From contig NZ_JAGEOK010000011.1 of the NCBI RefSeq assembly GCF_017573545.1, positions 124,001 through 188,000 on the forward strand: DNA of 64,000 nucleotides. Direction: 5' to 3'. Shown here piece after piece: positions 24,452 to 33,248 of the stretch. Under the pieces are notes generated by a model. It saw only the letters and a list, made by a program, of their open reading frames with translations. It was not told where the DNA came from and did not search any database. Each line of letters begins with the position of its first letter. Position 1 is the stretch's first letter. The translations under genes were made by a program, and so were the position numbers. Origin of the DNA: Actinomadura nitritigenes. Lineage in GTDB: Bacteria; Actinomycetota; Actinomycetes; Streptosporangiales; Streptosporangiaceae.

Positions 24452-25857
24452 CTACAGCCCACCCCGAGCTGGAGGGGCTCGACAGGTACAAGTTCGGCTG
24501 GGCCGACTCCGACGAGGCCGGCGCCTCCGCGCGGCGCGGCCTGAACGAGGACGTCGTCCGCGACATCTCGGGCAAGAAGAACGAGCCGGACTGGATGCTC
24601 GACCTGCGCCTCAAGGGACTCCGGCTCTTCGACAAGAAGCCGATGCCCACCTGGGGCTCGGACCTGTCGGCGATCGATTTCGACACCATCAAGTACTTCG
24701 TCCGCTCGACGGAGAAGCAGGCGGCGTCCTGGGAGGAGCTTCCCGAGGACATCAAGAACACCTACGACAAGCTCGGCATCCCCGAGGCGGAGAAGCAGCG
24801 CCTCATCGCCGGCGTCGCCGCCCAGTACGAGTCGGAGGTCGTCTACCACAAGATCCGCGAGGACCTTGAGGAGAAGGGCGTCATCTTCGTCGACACCGAC
24901 ACCGGCCTGCGCGAGCACCCGGAGATCTTCCAGGAGTACTTCGGCTCGGTGATCCCAGTCGGCGACAACAAGTTCGCCGCGCTCAACACCGCCGTGTGGT
25001 CGGGCGGCTCGTTCATCTACGTGCCGCCGGGCGTCCACGTCGAGATCCCGCTCCAGGCCTACTTCCGGATCAACACCGAGAACATGGGCCAGTTCGAGCG
25101 GACGCTGATCATCGCCGACGAGGGCTCCTACGTCCACTACGTCGAGGGCTGCACCGCGCCGATCTACAAGTCGGACTCGCTGCACTCCGCCGTCGTCGAG
25201 ATCGTCGTGAAGAAGGACGCCCGCGTCCGCTACACGACCATCCAGAACTGGTCGAACAACGTCTACAACCTGGTGACCAAGCGCGCCGTCGCCTACGAGG
25301 GCGCCACCATGGAGTGGGTCGACGGCAACATCGGCTCCAAGGTCACCATGAAGTACCCGGCGATCTACCTGCTCGGCGAGCACGCCAAGGGCGAGACCCT
25401 GTCGATCGCGTTCGCCGGCGAGGACCAGCACCAGGACGCCGGCGCCAAGATGGTGCACGCCGCGCCCAACACCTCCAGCAGCATCATCTCCAAGTCGGTG
25501 GCGCGCGGCGGCGGCCGCACCTCCTACCGCGGGCTGGTGCAGATCCAGGAGGGCGCCGAGCACAGCAAGTCCACCGTCAAGTGCGACGCGCTGCTGGTCG
25601 ACCAGATCAGCCGGTCCGACACCTACCCGTACGTCGACGTCCGCGAGGACGACGTGGAGATGGGCCACGAGGCCACCGTCTCCAAGGTGTCGGAGGACCA
25701 GCTGTTCTACCTCATGAGCCGCGGCATGACCGAGGACGAGGCGATGGCGATGATCGTGCGCGGGTTCGTCGAGCCCATCGCGCGCGAGCTGCCCATGGAG
25801 TACGCGCTCGAGCTCAACCGGCTCATCGAGCTGCAGATGGAAGGGGCCGTCGGCTGA
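24448..25857 (+). CDS. sufB: Fe-S cluster assembly scaffold protein SufB
   Basis: A 469-residue scaffold subunit of the SufBCD complex on which new Fe-S clusters form in the cytosol. Strongly conserved blocks: GSVIPVGDNKFAALNTAVWSGGSF, YVHYVEGCTAPIY (a conserved Cys), NWSNNVYNLVTKRA, and SRSDTYPYVDVREDDVEMGHEATVSK near the C-terminus. The ATG overlaps the sufR stop by 4 bases and its TGA shares one base with the sufD ATG, so translation is tightly coupled. Confidence 0.98.
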   Translation: MTTAHPELEGLDRYKFGWADSDEAGASARRGLNEDVVRDISGKKNEPDWMLDLRLKGLRLFDKKPMPTWGSDLSAIDFDTIKYFVRSTEKQAASWEELPEDIKNTYDKLGIPEAEKQRLIAGVAAQYESEVVYHKIREDLEEKGVIFVDTDTGLREHPEIFQEYFGSVIPVGDNKFAALNTAVWSGGSFIYVPPGVHVEIPLQAYFRINTENMGQFERTLIIADEGSYVHYVEGCTAPIYKSDSLHSAVVEIVVKKDARVRYTTIQNWSNNVYNLVTKRAVAYEGATMEWVDGNIGSKVTMKYPAIYLLGEHAKGETLSIAFAGEDQHQDAGAKMVHAAPNTSSSIISKSVARGGGRTSYRGLVQIQEGAEHSKSTVKCDALLVDQISRSDTYPYVDVREDDVEMGHEATVSKVSEDQLFYLMSRGMTEDEAMAMIVRGFVEPIARELPMEYALELNRLIELQMEGAVG

Positions 25858-26999
25858 TGGGGCTGGAGACCGGCAAGCCGCTCTCGACCCTGCACGAGAA
25901 GGCTTCGTACGAGGTGGGCGACTTCGACGTCCCCACCGGCCGCGAGGAGGAGTGGCGGTTCACCCCGCTGCGCCGGCTCCGCGGCCTGCACAACGGCACG
26001 GCCGAGCCCAACGGCAAGGTCATCGCCGAGGTCGAGGCGGCGCCCGAGGTGACCGTCGAGACCGTCGGCCGCGACGACGCCCGGCTCGGCAAGGCGTACA
26101 CGCCCGCCGACCGGGTCAGCGCGCAGGCGTGGACGTCGTTCACGCACGCGACCGTCGTCACCGTGCCGAAGGAGGTCGTCGCCTCGGCGCCGACCGTGCT
26201 CCGGCTGCGCGGCGAGGACGCGTCGGCCGCCGCCTACGGGCACACCACCGTGATCCTGGAGCCGTTCGCCGAGGCGACCGTGGTGCTCGCGCACCGCGGC
26301 TCGGCGACCTACGCCGACAACGTCGAGTTCGTCGTCGGCGACGGCGCCCGCCTCTCGGTGATCAGCCTGCAGGACTGGGCGGACGACAGCGTGCACGTCT
26401 CGCACCAGCACGCCCGCCTCGGCCGCGACGCCCGGTTCGTCTCGCACAACGTCTCGCTCGGCGGCGACCTCGTGCGGATCTCGCCTTCCGTCGCCTACGA
26501 CGGGCCCGGCGGCGACGCCGAGCTGTACGGGGTGTACTTCGTCGACGGCGGCCAGCACCTGGAGCACCGGCTGCTGGTCGACCACGCCGTGCCGAACTGC
26601 CGCAGCCGCGTCGACTACCGCGGCGCGCTGCAGGACCAGGACGCGCACGCCGTCTGGATCGGCGACGTGATCATCCGCGCGGAGGCGGAGGGCACCGACA
26701 CCTACGAGCTGAACCGCAACCTCGTCCTGACCGACGGGACGCGGGTCGACTCGGTGCCGAACCTGGAGATCCTCACCGGCGAGGTCGCCGGCGCCGGGCA
26801 CGCCTCGGCGTCCGGGCGGCTCGACGACGAGCACCTGTTCTACCTGCAGGCGCGCGGCATCACCTTCGACGCGGCGCGCCGCATGGTGGTGCGCGGGTTC
26901 CTCGGCCAGCTGGTCGAGCGGATCGAGGTCCCCGAGGTGCGCGAGAAGGTCGCCGAGGCCATCGAGGCCGAGCTGGACGTGCGGGCGGAGGGCAGATGA
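25857..26999 (+). CDS. sufD: Fe-S cluster assembly protein SufD
   Basis: A 380-residue partner of SufB in the SufBC2D scaffold, paralogous to it. The N-terminus has the SufD-type REEEWRFTPLRRL block; the core beta-helix includes VDHAVPNCRSRVDYRG and NRNLVLTDGTRVDSVPNLEI; the C-terminus has HASASGRLDDEHLFYLQARGI, matching SufB's C-terminal region. The ATG at 25857 shares its A with the sufB stop; its own stop overlaps the next gene by 4 bases. Confidence 0.97.
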   Translation: MGLETGKPLSTLHEKASYEVGDFDVPTGREEEWRFTPLRRLRGLHNGTAEPNGKVIAEVEAAPEVTVETVGRDDARLGKAYTPADRVSAQAWTSFTHATVVTVPKEVVASAPTVLRLRGEDASAAAYGHTTVILEPFAEATVVLAHRGSATYADNVEFVVGDGARLSVISLQDWADDSVHVSHQHARLGRDARFVSHNVSLGGDLVRISPSVAYDGPGGDAELYGVYFVDGGQHLEHRLLVDHAVPNCRSRVDYRGALQDQDAHAVWIGDVIIRAEAEGTDTYELNRNLVLTDGTRVDSVPNLEILTGEVAGAGHASASGRLDDEHLFYLQARGITFDAARRMVVRGFLGQLVERIEVPEVREKVAEAIEAELDVRAEGR

Positions 27000-27313
27000 G
27001 CTTCGTCAAGGTGTGCGCGCTGGAGGAGATCCCCGAGGACGGGGCCCTCGGCGTCGAGATCGGCGACACGCCGGTCGCGCTGGCCCGCTCCGGCGGCGAG
27101 GTCTACGCCGTGAACGACATCTGCTCGCACGCCGAGGTGTCGCTGTCCGAGGGCGAGATCTACAACGGCACCATCGAGTGCTGGCTGCACGGGTCCTGCT
27201 TCGACCTGCGCACCGGCAAGCCCACCAACCCGCCGGCCACGCAGCCGGTCGCCACCTACAAGGTCAAGGTCGAGGACGGCGACGTCTACGTCTCGCTCGG
27301 CTCCGACGATTGA
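26996..27313 (+). CDS. Rieske-type ferredoxin in the suf operon
   Basis: A 105-residue Rieske [2Fe-2S] protein. The ligands are Cys43 and His45 (CSHAE) and Cys62 and His65 (CWLHG), the two-Cys/two-His pattern of dioxygenase-type ferredoxins. It is 4 bases overlapped with sufD and 15 bases before sufC. This position between sufD and sufC is common in actinobacteria; the role is probably electron supply or an early cluster acceptor, which is not proven. Confidence 0.95.
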   Translation: MSFVKVCALEEIPEDGALGVEIGDTPVALARSGGEVYAVNDICSHAEVSLSEGEIYNGTIECWLHGSCFDLRTGKPTNPPATQPVATYKVKVEDGDVYVSLGSDD

Positions 27314-27328
27314 GGAACGACAACCACC

Positions 27329-28096
27329 ATGGCCACGCTTGAGATCCGCGACCTCCACGTCTCCGTCGCCGACGGGTCCGACGGGACGAAGGAGATCCTG
27401 CGCGGGGTCGACCTGACCGTCAAGGCCGGCGAGACCCACGCGCTCATGGGGCCGAACGGCTCCGGCAAGTCCACGCTCGCCTACGCCGTCGCCGGCCACC
27501 CGAAGTACGAGGTGACCTCCGGCACGGTCACGCTGGACGGCGAGGACGTGCTCGGCATGTCCGTCGACGAGCGCGCCCGCGCCGGGCTGTTCCTGGCGAT
27601 GCAGTACCCGGTCGAGGTCCCCGGGGTGTCGGTGTCGAACTTCCTGCGCTCGGCGGTCACCGCGGTGCGGGGCGAGGCGCCGAAGCTGCGCGAGTTCTCC
27701 AAGGAGATGAAGCAGGCGATGGACGAGCTGTCCATCGACCCGGCGTTCGCGCAGCGCAGCCTGAACGAGGGCTTCTCCGGCGGCGAGAAGAAGCGGCACG
27801 AGATCCTCCAGCTGGAGATGCTCAAGCCGAAGGTCGCCGTGCTGGACGAGACCGACTCCGGCCTGGACGTCGACGCGCTGAAGGTCGTCTCCGAGGGCGT
27901 CAACCGGTTCTCCGCCGGCGGCGAGACCGGCGTGCTGCTGATCACGCACTACACCCGCATCCTGCGGTACGTGAAGCCGGACTTCGTGCACGTGTTCGCG
28001 GCCGGCCGCGTCGTCGCCGAGGGCGGGCCCGAGCTGGCCGACCAGCTCGAGAACGAGGGCTACGAGAAGTACGTCAAGGCGGAGGCGGCCCTATGA
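27329..28096 (+). CDS. sufC: Fe-S cluster assembly ATPase SufC
   Basis: A 255-residue soluble ABC-type ATPase that drives conformational change in SufB/SufD. Walker A is GPNGSGKST (residues ~38-46), the signature region is GFSGGEKKRHEILQLEML, Walker B AVLDETDSGLDVDAL and the switch His is in LITHYTRILRY. GGAACGACAACC precedes the ATG. The stop overlaps the sufS ATG by 4 bases. Confidence 0.98.
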   Translation: MATLEIRDLHVSVADGSDGTKEILRGVDLTVKAGETHALMGPNGSGKSTLAYAVAGHPKYEVTSGTVTLDGEDVLGMSVDERARAGLFLAMQYPVEVPGVSVSNFLRSAVTAVRGEAPKLREFSKEMKQAMDELSIDPAFAQRSLNEGFSGGEKKRHEILQLEMLKPKVAVLDETDSGLDVDALKVVSEGVNRFSAGGETGVLLITHYTRILRYVKPDFVHVFAAGRVVAEGGPELADQLENEGYEKYVKAEAAL

Positions 28097-29376
28097 CGCT
28101 TCTGTCCGAGGGGGCGCTGCTCCCCGAGGAGCTCAAGAAGGACTTCCCGCTGCTGCGGCGCACCGTCCGCGGCGGGCGCCCGCTCGTGTACCTGGACTCC
28201 GGCGCGACGTCGCAGAAGCCGACACGGGTGCTGGACGCCGAGCGCGAGTTCTACGAGCGGCACAACGCGGCGCCGCACCGCGGGGCGCACCTGCTCGCCG
28301 AGGAGGCCACCGAGGCGTACGAGAACGCCCGCGCGTCGATCGCCCGTTTCATCGGCGCGACGCCCGGCGAGATCGTGTTCACCAAGAACGCCACCGAGGG
28401 CATCAACCTGGTGGCGTACGCGATGAGCAACGCCGCCACGGCGGGCCCCGAGGCCGAGCGGTTCAAGGTCGGCCCCGGCGACGAGATCGTGGTCTCGGAG
28501 ATGGAGCACCACGCCAACCTCGTCCCGTGGCAGCAGCTGTGCCAGCGGACGGGCGCGACCCTGCGCTGGTTCGGCATCACCGACGAGGGCCGCCTCGACC
28601 TGGAGAACCTGGACGAGCTGGTCAACGAGCGCACGAAGATCGTCGCGCTGACGCACCAGTCGAACGTCCTCGGAACGGTCCCGCCGATCAAGCTGATCGC
28701 CGAGCGGGCGCACGCCGTCGGCGCGCTCGTCCTGCTGGACGGCGCGCAGTCGGTTCCGCACCAGCCGGTGGACGTCACCGAGCTGGGCGCCGACTTCCTG
28801 GCGTTCTCGGGGCACAAGATGCTCGGCCCGACCGGCATCGGCGTGCTGTGGGGGCGGTCGGAGCTGCTGGAGGCGATGCCGCCGTTCATCACCGGCGGTT
28901 CCATGATCGAGGTCGTGCACATGGAGGCGACCACCTTCATGCCGCCGCCGCAGCGGTTCGAGGCCGGCGTGCCGATGACCGCGCAGGCGATCGGGCTCGG
29001 CGCGGCCTGCGAGTACCTCGCCGAGATCGGCATGGACCGCGTCCACGCCCACGAGGAGGCGCTGGTCGCCCGCTCGCTGGAGCGGCTCGGCGAGATCCCC
29101 GGTGTCCGGATCATCGGGCCGGGCACCACCGAGGCGCGCGGCGGGGCCGTGTCGTTCACCGTCGAGGACATCCACCCGCACGACGTCGGCCAGGTGCTGG
29201 ACGACCTGGGCGTCGAGGTGCGCGTCGGGCACCACTGCGCGTGGCCGATCTGCCGCCGGTTCGGCATCCCGGCCACGACCCGCGCGACGTTCTACCTCTA
29301 CAACACCCTGTCGGACATCGACGCGCTCGCCGACGGGGTCAGGCAGGCGCAGAAGTTCTTCGGGACCGTCTCCTGA
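28093..29376 (+). CDS. sufS: Cysteine desulfurase SufS
   Basis: A PLP-dependent group II desulfurase, 427 residues, providing sulfur as a persulfide. The PLP lysine is Lys242 in SGHKMLGPTGIG; the Asp/Gln pair is in LLDGAQSVPHQP; the persulfide-forming cysteine is Cys382 in RVGHHCAWPICRRF. It is overlapped with sufC and followed by sufU after 62 bases, its sulfur-accepting partner in Gram-positives. Confidence 0.97.
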   Translation: MTLLSEGALLPEELKKDFPLLRRTVRGGRPLVYLDSGATSQKPTRVLDAEREFYERHNAAPHRGAHLLAEEATEAYENARASIARFIGATPGEIVFTKNATEGINLVAYAMSNAATAGPEAERFKVGPGDEIVVSEMEHHANLVPWQQLCQRTGATLRWFGITDEGRLDLENLDELVNERTKIVALTHQSNVLGTVPPIKLIAERAHAVGALVLLDGAQSVPHQPVDVTELGADFLAFSGHKMLGPTGIGVLWGRSELLEAMPPFITGGSMIEVVHMEATTFMPPPQRFEAGVPMTAQAIGLGAACEYLAEIGMDRVHAHEEALVARSLERLGEIPGVRIIGPGTTEARGGAVSFTVEDIHPHDVGQVLDDLGVEVRVGHHCAWPICRRFGIPATTRATFYLYNTLSDIDALADGVRQAQKFFGTVS

Positions 29377-29438
29377 CGGCCGCAGGAACAGCCCGCGCCG
29401 GGGCCGGGTTGTAGCGAGAAAGGCTTGGAAAGGACGCC

Positions 29439-29897
29439 ATGCAGCTGGAGGCGATGTACCAGGAGGTCATCCTGGACCACTACCGCAACCCCCTGCACAA
29501 GGGGCTGCGGGAGCCGTACGAGGGCGAGGCGCACCACGTCAACCCGACCTGCGGGGACGAGGTGACGCTCCGCGTCCATCTGGACGGCGACGGCCAGGAC
29601 GCCACGGTGGCGGACGTCTCCTACGACGCCATGGGCTGCTCGATCAGCCAGGCCAGCGCGTCGGTGATGTCCGACCTGATCATCGGCAAGTCCGTGAAGG
29701 AGGCCATGGCGGTCGGCGAGGAGTTCCTGGCGCTGATGCAGTCGCGCGGCCAGGACGTCGAGCCGAACGAGGACGTCCTCGAGGACGCCGTCGCCTTCGC
29801 CGGGGTGTCGAAGTACCCCGCCAGGATCAAGTGCGCCCTGCTCGCCTGGATGGCGTGGAAGGACGCGACCGCCCGCGCACTCGGAGAGGCATCATGA
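29439..29897 (+). CDS. sufU: Zinc-dependent sulfurtransferase SufU
   Basis: A 152-residue IscU-like protein that takes sulfur from SufS. Zinc ligands by family are Cys38 and Asp40 (NPTCGD), Cys67 (GCSISQA) and Cys132 (KCALLAW). The 18-residue insertion typical of SufU against IscU is present between Cys67 and Cys132. The ATG is preceded by GGAAAGG. The stop overlaps the next ATG by 4 bases. Confidence 0.96.
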   Translation: MQLEAMYQEVILDHYRNPLHKGLREPYEGEAHHVNPTCGDEVTLRVHLDGDGQDATVADVSYDAMGCSISQASASVMSDLIIGKSVKEAMAVGEEFLALMQSRGQDVEPNEDVLEDAVAFAGVSKYPARIKCALLAWMAWKDATARALGEAS

Positions 29898-30268
29898 GCG
29901 ACACCGCACCGGAGGAGACCCCCGCGACCGCGGAGGAGACCCCCGCGACCGCCGCGGTCGGCACCGTCCCCGACGAGGAGATCCTCGAGGCGCTGAAGGA
30001 CGTCGTCGACCCCGAGCTCGGCATCAACGTGGTCGACCTCGGCCTGGTGTACGGGGTGAACCTCGCCGACGAGGTCGTCACCCTGGACATGACCCTCACC
30101 AGCGCCGCCTGCCCGCTCACGGACGTGATCGAGGACCAGGCGCACAGCGCGCTGGAGGGCCTGGTCAAGGACGTCAAGATCAACTGGGTCTGGCTGCCGC
30201 CGTGGGGCCCGGACAAGATCACCGACGAGGGCCGCGACCAGCTCCGCGCCCTCGGCTTCAACGTCTGA
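29894..30268 (+). CDS. sufT: SufT/PaaD-like MIP18-family protein
   Basis: A 124-residue DUF59 (MIP18) protein, the last gene of the suf operon. The core is VVDPELGINVVDLGLVYGV and TSAACPLTDVIEDQ with the conserved cysteine of the family, ending in WLPPWGPDKITDEG. These proteins help late Fe-S maturation. The first 22 residues are an acidic low-complexity leader made by an exact 21-base duplication encoding EETPATA twice. Confidence 0.94.
   Translation: MSDTAPEETPATAEETPATAAVGTVPDEEILEALKDVVDPELGINVVDLGLVYGVNLADEVVTLDMTLTSAACPLTDVIEDQAHSALEGLVKDVKINWVWLPPWGPDKITDEGRDQLRALGFNV
29911..29952 (+). repeat. Exact 21-base tandem duplication in sufT
   Basis: Two adjacent identical 21-base units (29911-29931 and 29932-29952), each beginning GGAGGAGACC, encode the heptapeptide EETPATA twice in the disordered N-terminus. 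The frame is kept. Confidence 0.95.
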
Positions 30269-30282
30269 CACCGGGCCGCCGC

Positions 30283-30315
30283 GAGGCCGCGCCTCCCCGC
30301 CGGGGGCGCGGCCTC
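30283..30315 (+). terminator. Terminator hairpin of the suf operon
   Basis: GAGGCCGCGCC (30283-30293) is exactly complementary to GGCGCGGCCTC (30305-30315), extended inward by a wobble and two GC pairs around a 5-base loop. It lies 15 bases after the sufT stop. No T-run, as is common in high-GC actinobacteria. Confidence 0.85.
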
Positions 30316-30348
30316 ACGCATGCCCGGCCGCGTCTAGGGTGAGGCGAT

Positions 30349-31134
30349 GTGAAGGACGCCTTCCCTGACAGCGATCCCGCGCTGGTGGCACGCAGGGCCT
30401 CGTCGTTCGGCGGGAGCGCGGCGGCGTACGCGCGGGAGCGGCCGGACTACCCCGACGCGGCGGTGCGGTGGGCCCTGGAGCCCGTGGCGGGCCGCGGGCC
30501 GCTGCGGGTGCTCGACCTGGCGGCCGGCACGGGCAAGCTGACGCAGGTGCTGCTCCGCAACGGCGTCGGCGCGGCGGACCTCGTGGCAGTGGAGCCCGAC
30601 ACGGCGATGCTGGACGAGCTGCGCCGCGAGGTGCCGGGAGTGCGGGCGCTGCGGGGCGGCGCGGAGGCGATCCCGCTGCCGGACGCCGCGGTCGACGCCG
30701 TGCTGGTGGGGCAGGCGATGCACTGGTTCGACCTGGACCGGGCGCTGCCGGAGATCCACCGGGTGCTGGCCGCGGGCGGGGTGCTCGCGGGCCTGTGGAA
30801 CACCGACGACGACCGGGTCCCGTGGGTCGCGGAGCTGAAGCGGGTCTCCCGCAGCACCGTCTCGTTCCGGCGGTGGCAGCCGAAGGACCTGCCCGGGACC
30901 CGGTGGTTCCCGGTGTTCGAGCGGGCGGAGTTCCCGCACGCGCAGCGCCGCACGGCCGAGTCGATGGCGGCGACGATCGGGACGCACTCGCACATGCTCG
31001 TGCTCGACGACGCCGAGCGGGCGGAGGTGACCGAGCGGATCGTCGCGTTCCTGCGGGCGACGCCGGAGACCGCCGAGGGCGAGTTCGACCTGCCGATCGT
31101 CACCTTGGCCGCGCGCGCTCTGCGGGCGGACTAG
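30349..31134 (+). CDS. Class I SAM-dependent methyltransferase
   Basis: A 261-residue methyltransferase (Methyltransf_11 type). Motif I is VLDLAAGTGKLTQVL (residues ~64-78), the acidic residue of motif II is VAVEPD, then EAIPLPDAAVDAVLVGQAMHWFD, typical of the family that acts on small molecules. Substrate unknown. GTG start. A -10-like TAGGGT lies 10-15 bases upstream, so the message may have almost no leader. The 3' end overlaps the convergent membrane-protein gene by 35 bases. Confidence 0.85.
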   Translation: MKDAFPDSDPALVARRASSFGGSAAAYARERPDYPDAAVRWALEPVAGRGPLRVLDLAAGTGKLTQVLLRNGVGAADLVAVEPDTAMLDELRREVPGVRALRGGAEAIPLPDAAVDAVLVGQAMHWFDLDRALPEIHRVLAAGGVLAGLWNTDDDRVPWVAELKRVSRSTVSFRRWQPKDLPGTRWFPVFERAEFPHAQRRTAESMAATIGTHSHMLVLDDAERAEVTERIVAFLRATPETAEGEFDLPIVTLAARALRAD

Positions 31135-31675
31135 CCGCGCCGTCCTTCGGCCTGGACGGCCACAGCGTGTGGGTGATCGGCCACAGCGACCAGACCGCGA
31201 GGACCAGCCCGAGACGGGCCGTCCAGCCGGTGAGTGCGGCGGTCCGGTCGGGGTCGCCGACGAGCGCGATCATCGCCAGCAGCAGCGCGCAGCCGATCGC
31301 CGTCGCGATGGCGGCCTTGCCGAACTCCACCCATTCGTAGCGGGCGCGCGCCCAGCCGTACCGGGGCTTGCGCCGGGGCGGCGGCCCGCCGGCGAAGCGG
31401 TGCGCGAACCGCTCGTCGGCCCACCGGACCATGCCGTGCCCGAACGCGGCCGAGTAGCCGAGGTAGGCCGCCGCGAGGCCGTGGGCGAAGCCCGCGGTCG
31501 CGCCCCCGCGCAGGTCGGCGACCGTGGCGATGAGGAGGACGAGGTCGACCAGCGGGACGCCCACCAGGAGCGCCGCGCCGGTCCTGCGCATCCGCAGCGG
31601 GTAGCGGGCGACCAGGCCCGCCGCGAGGACGGCCCAGAAGCCGATCTCGCAGGCGGCGATGACACCGGCGAGCAC
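31100..31675 (-). CDS. Conserved membrane protein, function unknown
   Basis: A 191-residue protein with five or six hydrophobic segments: ACEIGFWAVLAAGLVARY at the start, two in the middle (LLVGVPLVDLVLLIATVADL, GFAHGLAAAYLGYSAAFGHG), then a soluble basic loop with PPRRKPRYGWAR, then two C-terminal segments. Overall layout recalls Bacillus YmcC-type integral membrane proteins, but I am not certain. It starts 4 bases after the stop of the small gene upstream, so they form a pair. Confidence 0.7.
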   Translation of the reverse strand: MLAGVIAACEIGFWAVLAAGLVARYPLRMRRTGAALLVGVPLVDLVLLIATVADLRGGATAGFAHGLAAAYLGYSAAFGHGMVRWADERFAHRFAGGPPPRRKPRYGWARARYEWVEFGKAAIATAIGCALLLAMIALVGDPDRTAALTGWTARLGLVLAVWSLWPITHTLWPSRPKDGAASPPAERARPR

Positions 31676-31679
31676 GGCG

Positions 31680-31865
31680 TCACCGGTCCCGGGAGAGGGC
31701 CGCGCCGGCGGCGGTGGCGAGCGGCCCGGCGAGGCCGACGCCGGGCCTGGAGAGCGGCTGGCGGCCCTCCGCCCACGTCATCGGCCCGATGTTCTCGCCG
31801 TCCGTGCAGTGGTGCACGACCGAGATGACGCCGGCGGCGGCGACGGTGACCCCGATGGTCCGCAT
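31680..31865 (-). CDS. Small membrane protein, 61 residues
   Basis: One hydrophobic segment at the N-terminus (MRTIGVTVAAAGVISVVHHC), then a short polar part. The ATG has AAGGGGG upstream and the stop is 4 bases before the larger membrane-protein gene. The coding position directly between a ribosome site and the next gene supports it; no family is recognised. The 158 bases upstream to the divergent kinase gene hold no other gene. Confidence 0.5.
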   Translation of the reverse strand: MRTIGVTVAAAGVISVVHHCTDGENIGPMTWAEGRQPLSRPGVGLAGPLATAAGAALSRDR

Positions 31866-32023
31866 GGTGCGTCCCCCTTCCTTGCGCTACCCCTCGATGG
31901 TCGGCCCGCGCGGGAGGGCGAGGCGTCGTCGCCGATGAGGTTCTCGGGGTCCTCCGAAGGATGTACACGGTGCCCTCAGTGAGATGGACGCGGCGGGCCC
32001 CGGCGGGATGCTGAGATGGACGC

Positions 32024-33220
32024 GTGCTCGCCAGGCTCCGCCGCCTCACCACGCCCCAGGACGCTCTCATCACCGCCGGGGCGCTGACGGCCGGGCTGGT
32101 GCTGCTGGCGGCGCACGGATACAGCACCTGGACGGACCACTGGCCGCCGACCGGGCTCCGGCTGCTGCCGCTGGCCGGGCTGTGCGGGGCGATGCTGCTG
32201 CGGCGGACGGCCCCGCTCACCGCGCTGGCGATCTCCACCCCGTTCAACTTCCTCGACGTGGCGTTCGGCCCGTCCATCGCCACTGCGATGATCTACGGGG
32301 ACGCGCTGTACGCGGCGAGCCTGTACGGGCGGCCGCGGCGGACGGCGGAGGGGCTGCTCGCCGCGACCGCCGGCGCGACCGTCGCGGTCCTGGCGGTGAC
32401 CGGCGCGCTGGCGCGCGACCTCGCGCTCGGCGTGGTGGCCGGGGCGCTCGCGGCGGCGGTGTGGGTGACGCCGGTGCTGACCGCGATGCTCGTCCGGGAG
32501 CACCGGTCCCGGGCGGAGGCGGAGCGGCAGCGCGCCCGGCAGGTCGCGCGGCTCGCCGAGATGGACCGGCGCGCCGCCGTCGGCGCCGAGCGCGCCCGGA
32601 TGGCGCGCGAGCTGCACGACGTGATCGCCAACCATCTGAGCGCCGTCGCGCTGCACTCCTCGGCGGTGCTGAAGGTCCGCGACCTGGACCGGGAGGGCCT
32701 GGACCGGGCGATGACGGTGATCCGGGAGAACAGCGTGCAGGGGCTGGCGGAGATGCGGCGGATGATCGGGCTGCTGCGCGAGGGCGGCCCGGACGGCGCC
32801 GACCCGGCGGAGGCGCCGCGGCTGGCCGACCTCGGCCGGCTCGTCGACCGGACGGCCCGCCCGGACCTGACGGCGCGGCTGCGCGCGGCCGGCGGGCTCC
32901 CCGAACTGCCCGCGCCGGTCGAGCTGGCGGCCTACCGGATCGTCCAGGAGTCGCTGACCAACGCGCTCAAGCACGCCGGGCCGGGCAAGGCCGAGGTGTC
33001 GGTCGGGTACGCGCGGGGACGGGTGGTGATCGACGTGCTCAGCCCCCTCGGGGACGGCGCGGGGCTGCCGGGGTCGGGCAGCGGCCTGATCGGGATGCGG
33101 GAGCGGGCGGCGATCCTCGGCGGTGAGTTCTCCGCCGGGCCGGACGGCGGGCGCTGGCTGGTCCACGCCGAGCTGCCGGTGGACGGAGAGCCCGCACGCG
33201 GCCGGGAGGGCTCCTCATGA
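32024..33220 (+). CDS. Two-component sensor histidine kinase, NarL-system type
   Basis: A 398-residue HisKA_3-type kinase. About five membrane segments occupy residues ~12-150 with almost no extracytoplasmic domain, so it is probably an intramembrane sensor. The H-box is ARELHDVIANHLS (His ~200), followed by the dimerisation helices and a HATPase_c domain with RIVQESLTNALKHA (N-box) and SGSGLIGMRERAAILGGEF (G-box). GTG start. It precedes its response regulator by 28 bases. Confidence 0.93.
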   Translation: MLARLRRLTTPQDALITAGALTAGLVLLAAHGYSTWTDHWPPTGLRLLPLAGLCGAMLLRRTAPLTALAISTPFNFLDVAFGPSIATAMIYGDALYAASLYGRPRRTAEGLLAATAGATVAVLAVTGALARDLALGVVAGALAAAVWVTPVLTAMLVREHRSRAEAERQRARQVARLAEMDRRAAVGAERARMARELHDVIANHLSAVALHSSAVLKVRDLDREGLDRAMTVIRENSVQGLAEMRRMIGLLREGGPDGADPAEAPRLADLGRLVDRTARPDLTARLRAAGGLPELPAPVELAAYRIVQESLTNALKHAGPGKAEVSVGYARGRVVIDVLSPLGDGAGLPGSGSGLIGMRERAAILGGEFSAGPDGGRWLVHAELPVDGEPARGREGSS

Positions 33221-33248
33221 TCGGGCCGGCGGTGAGCGGGGTGGCGCG

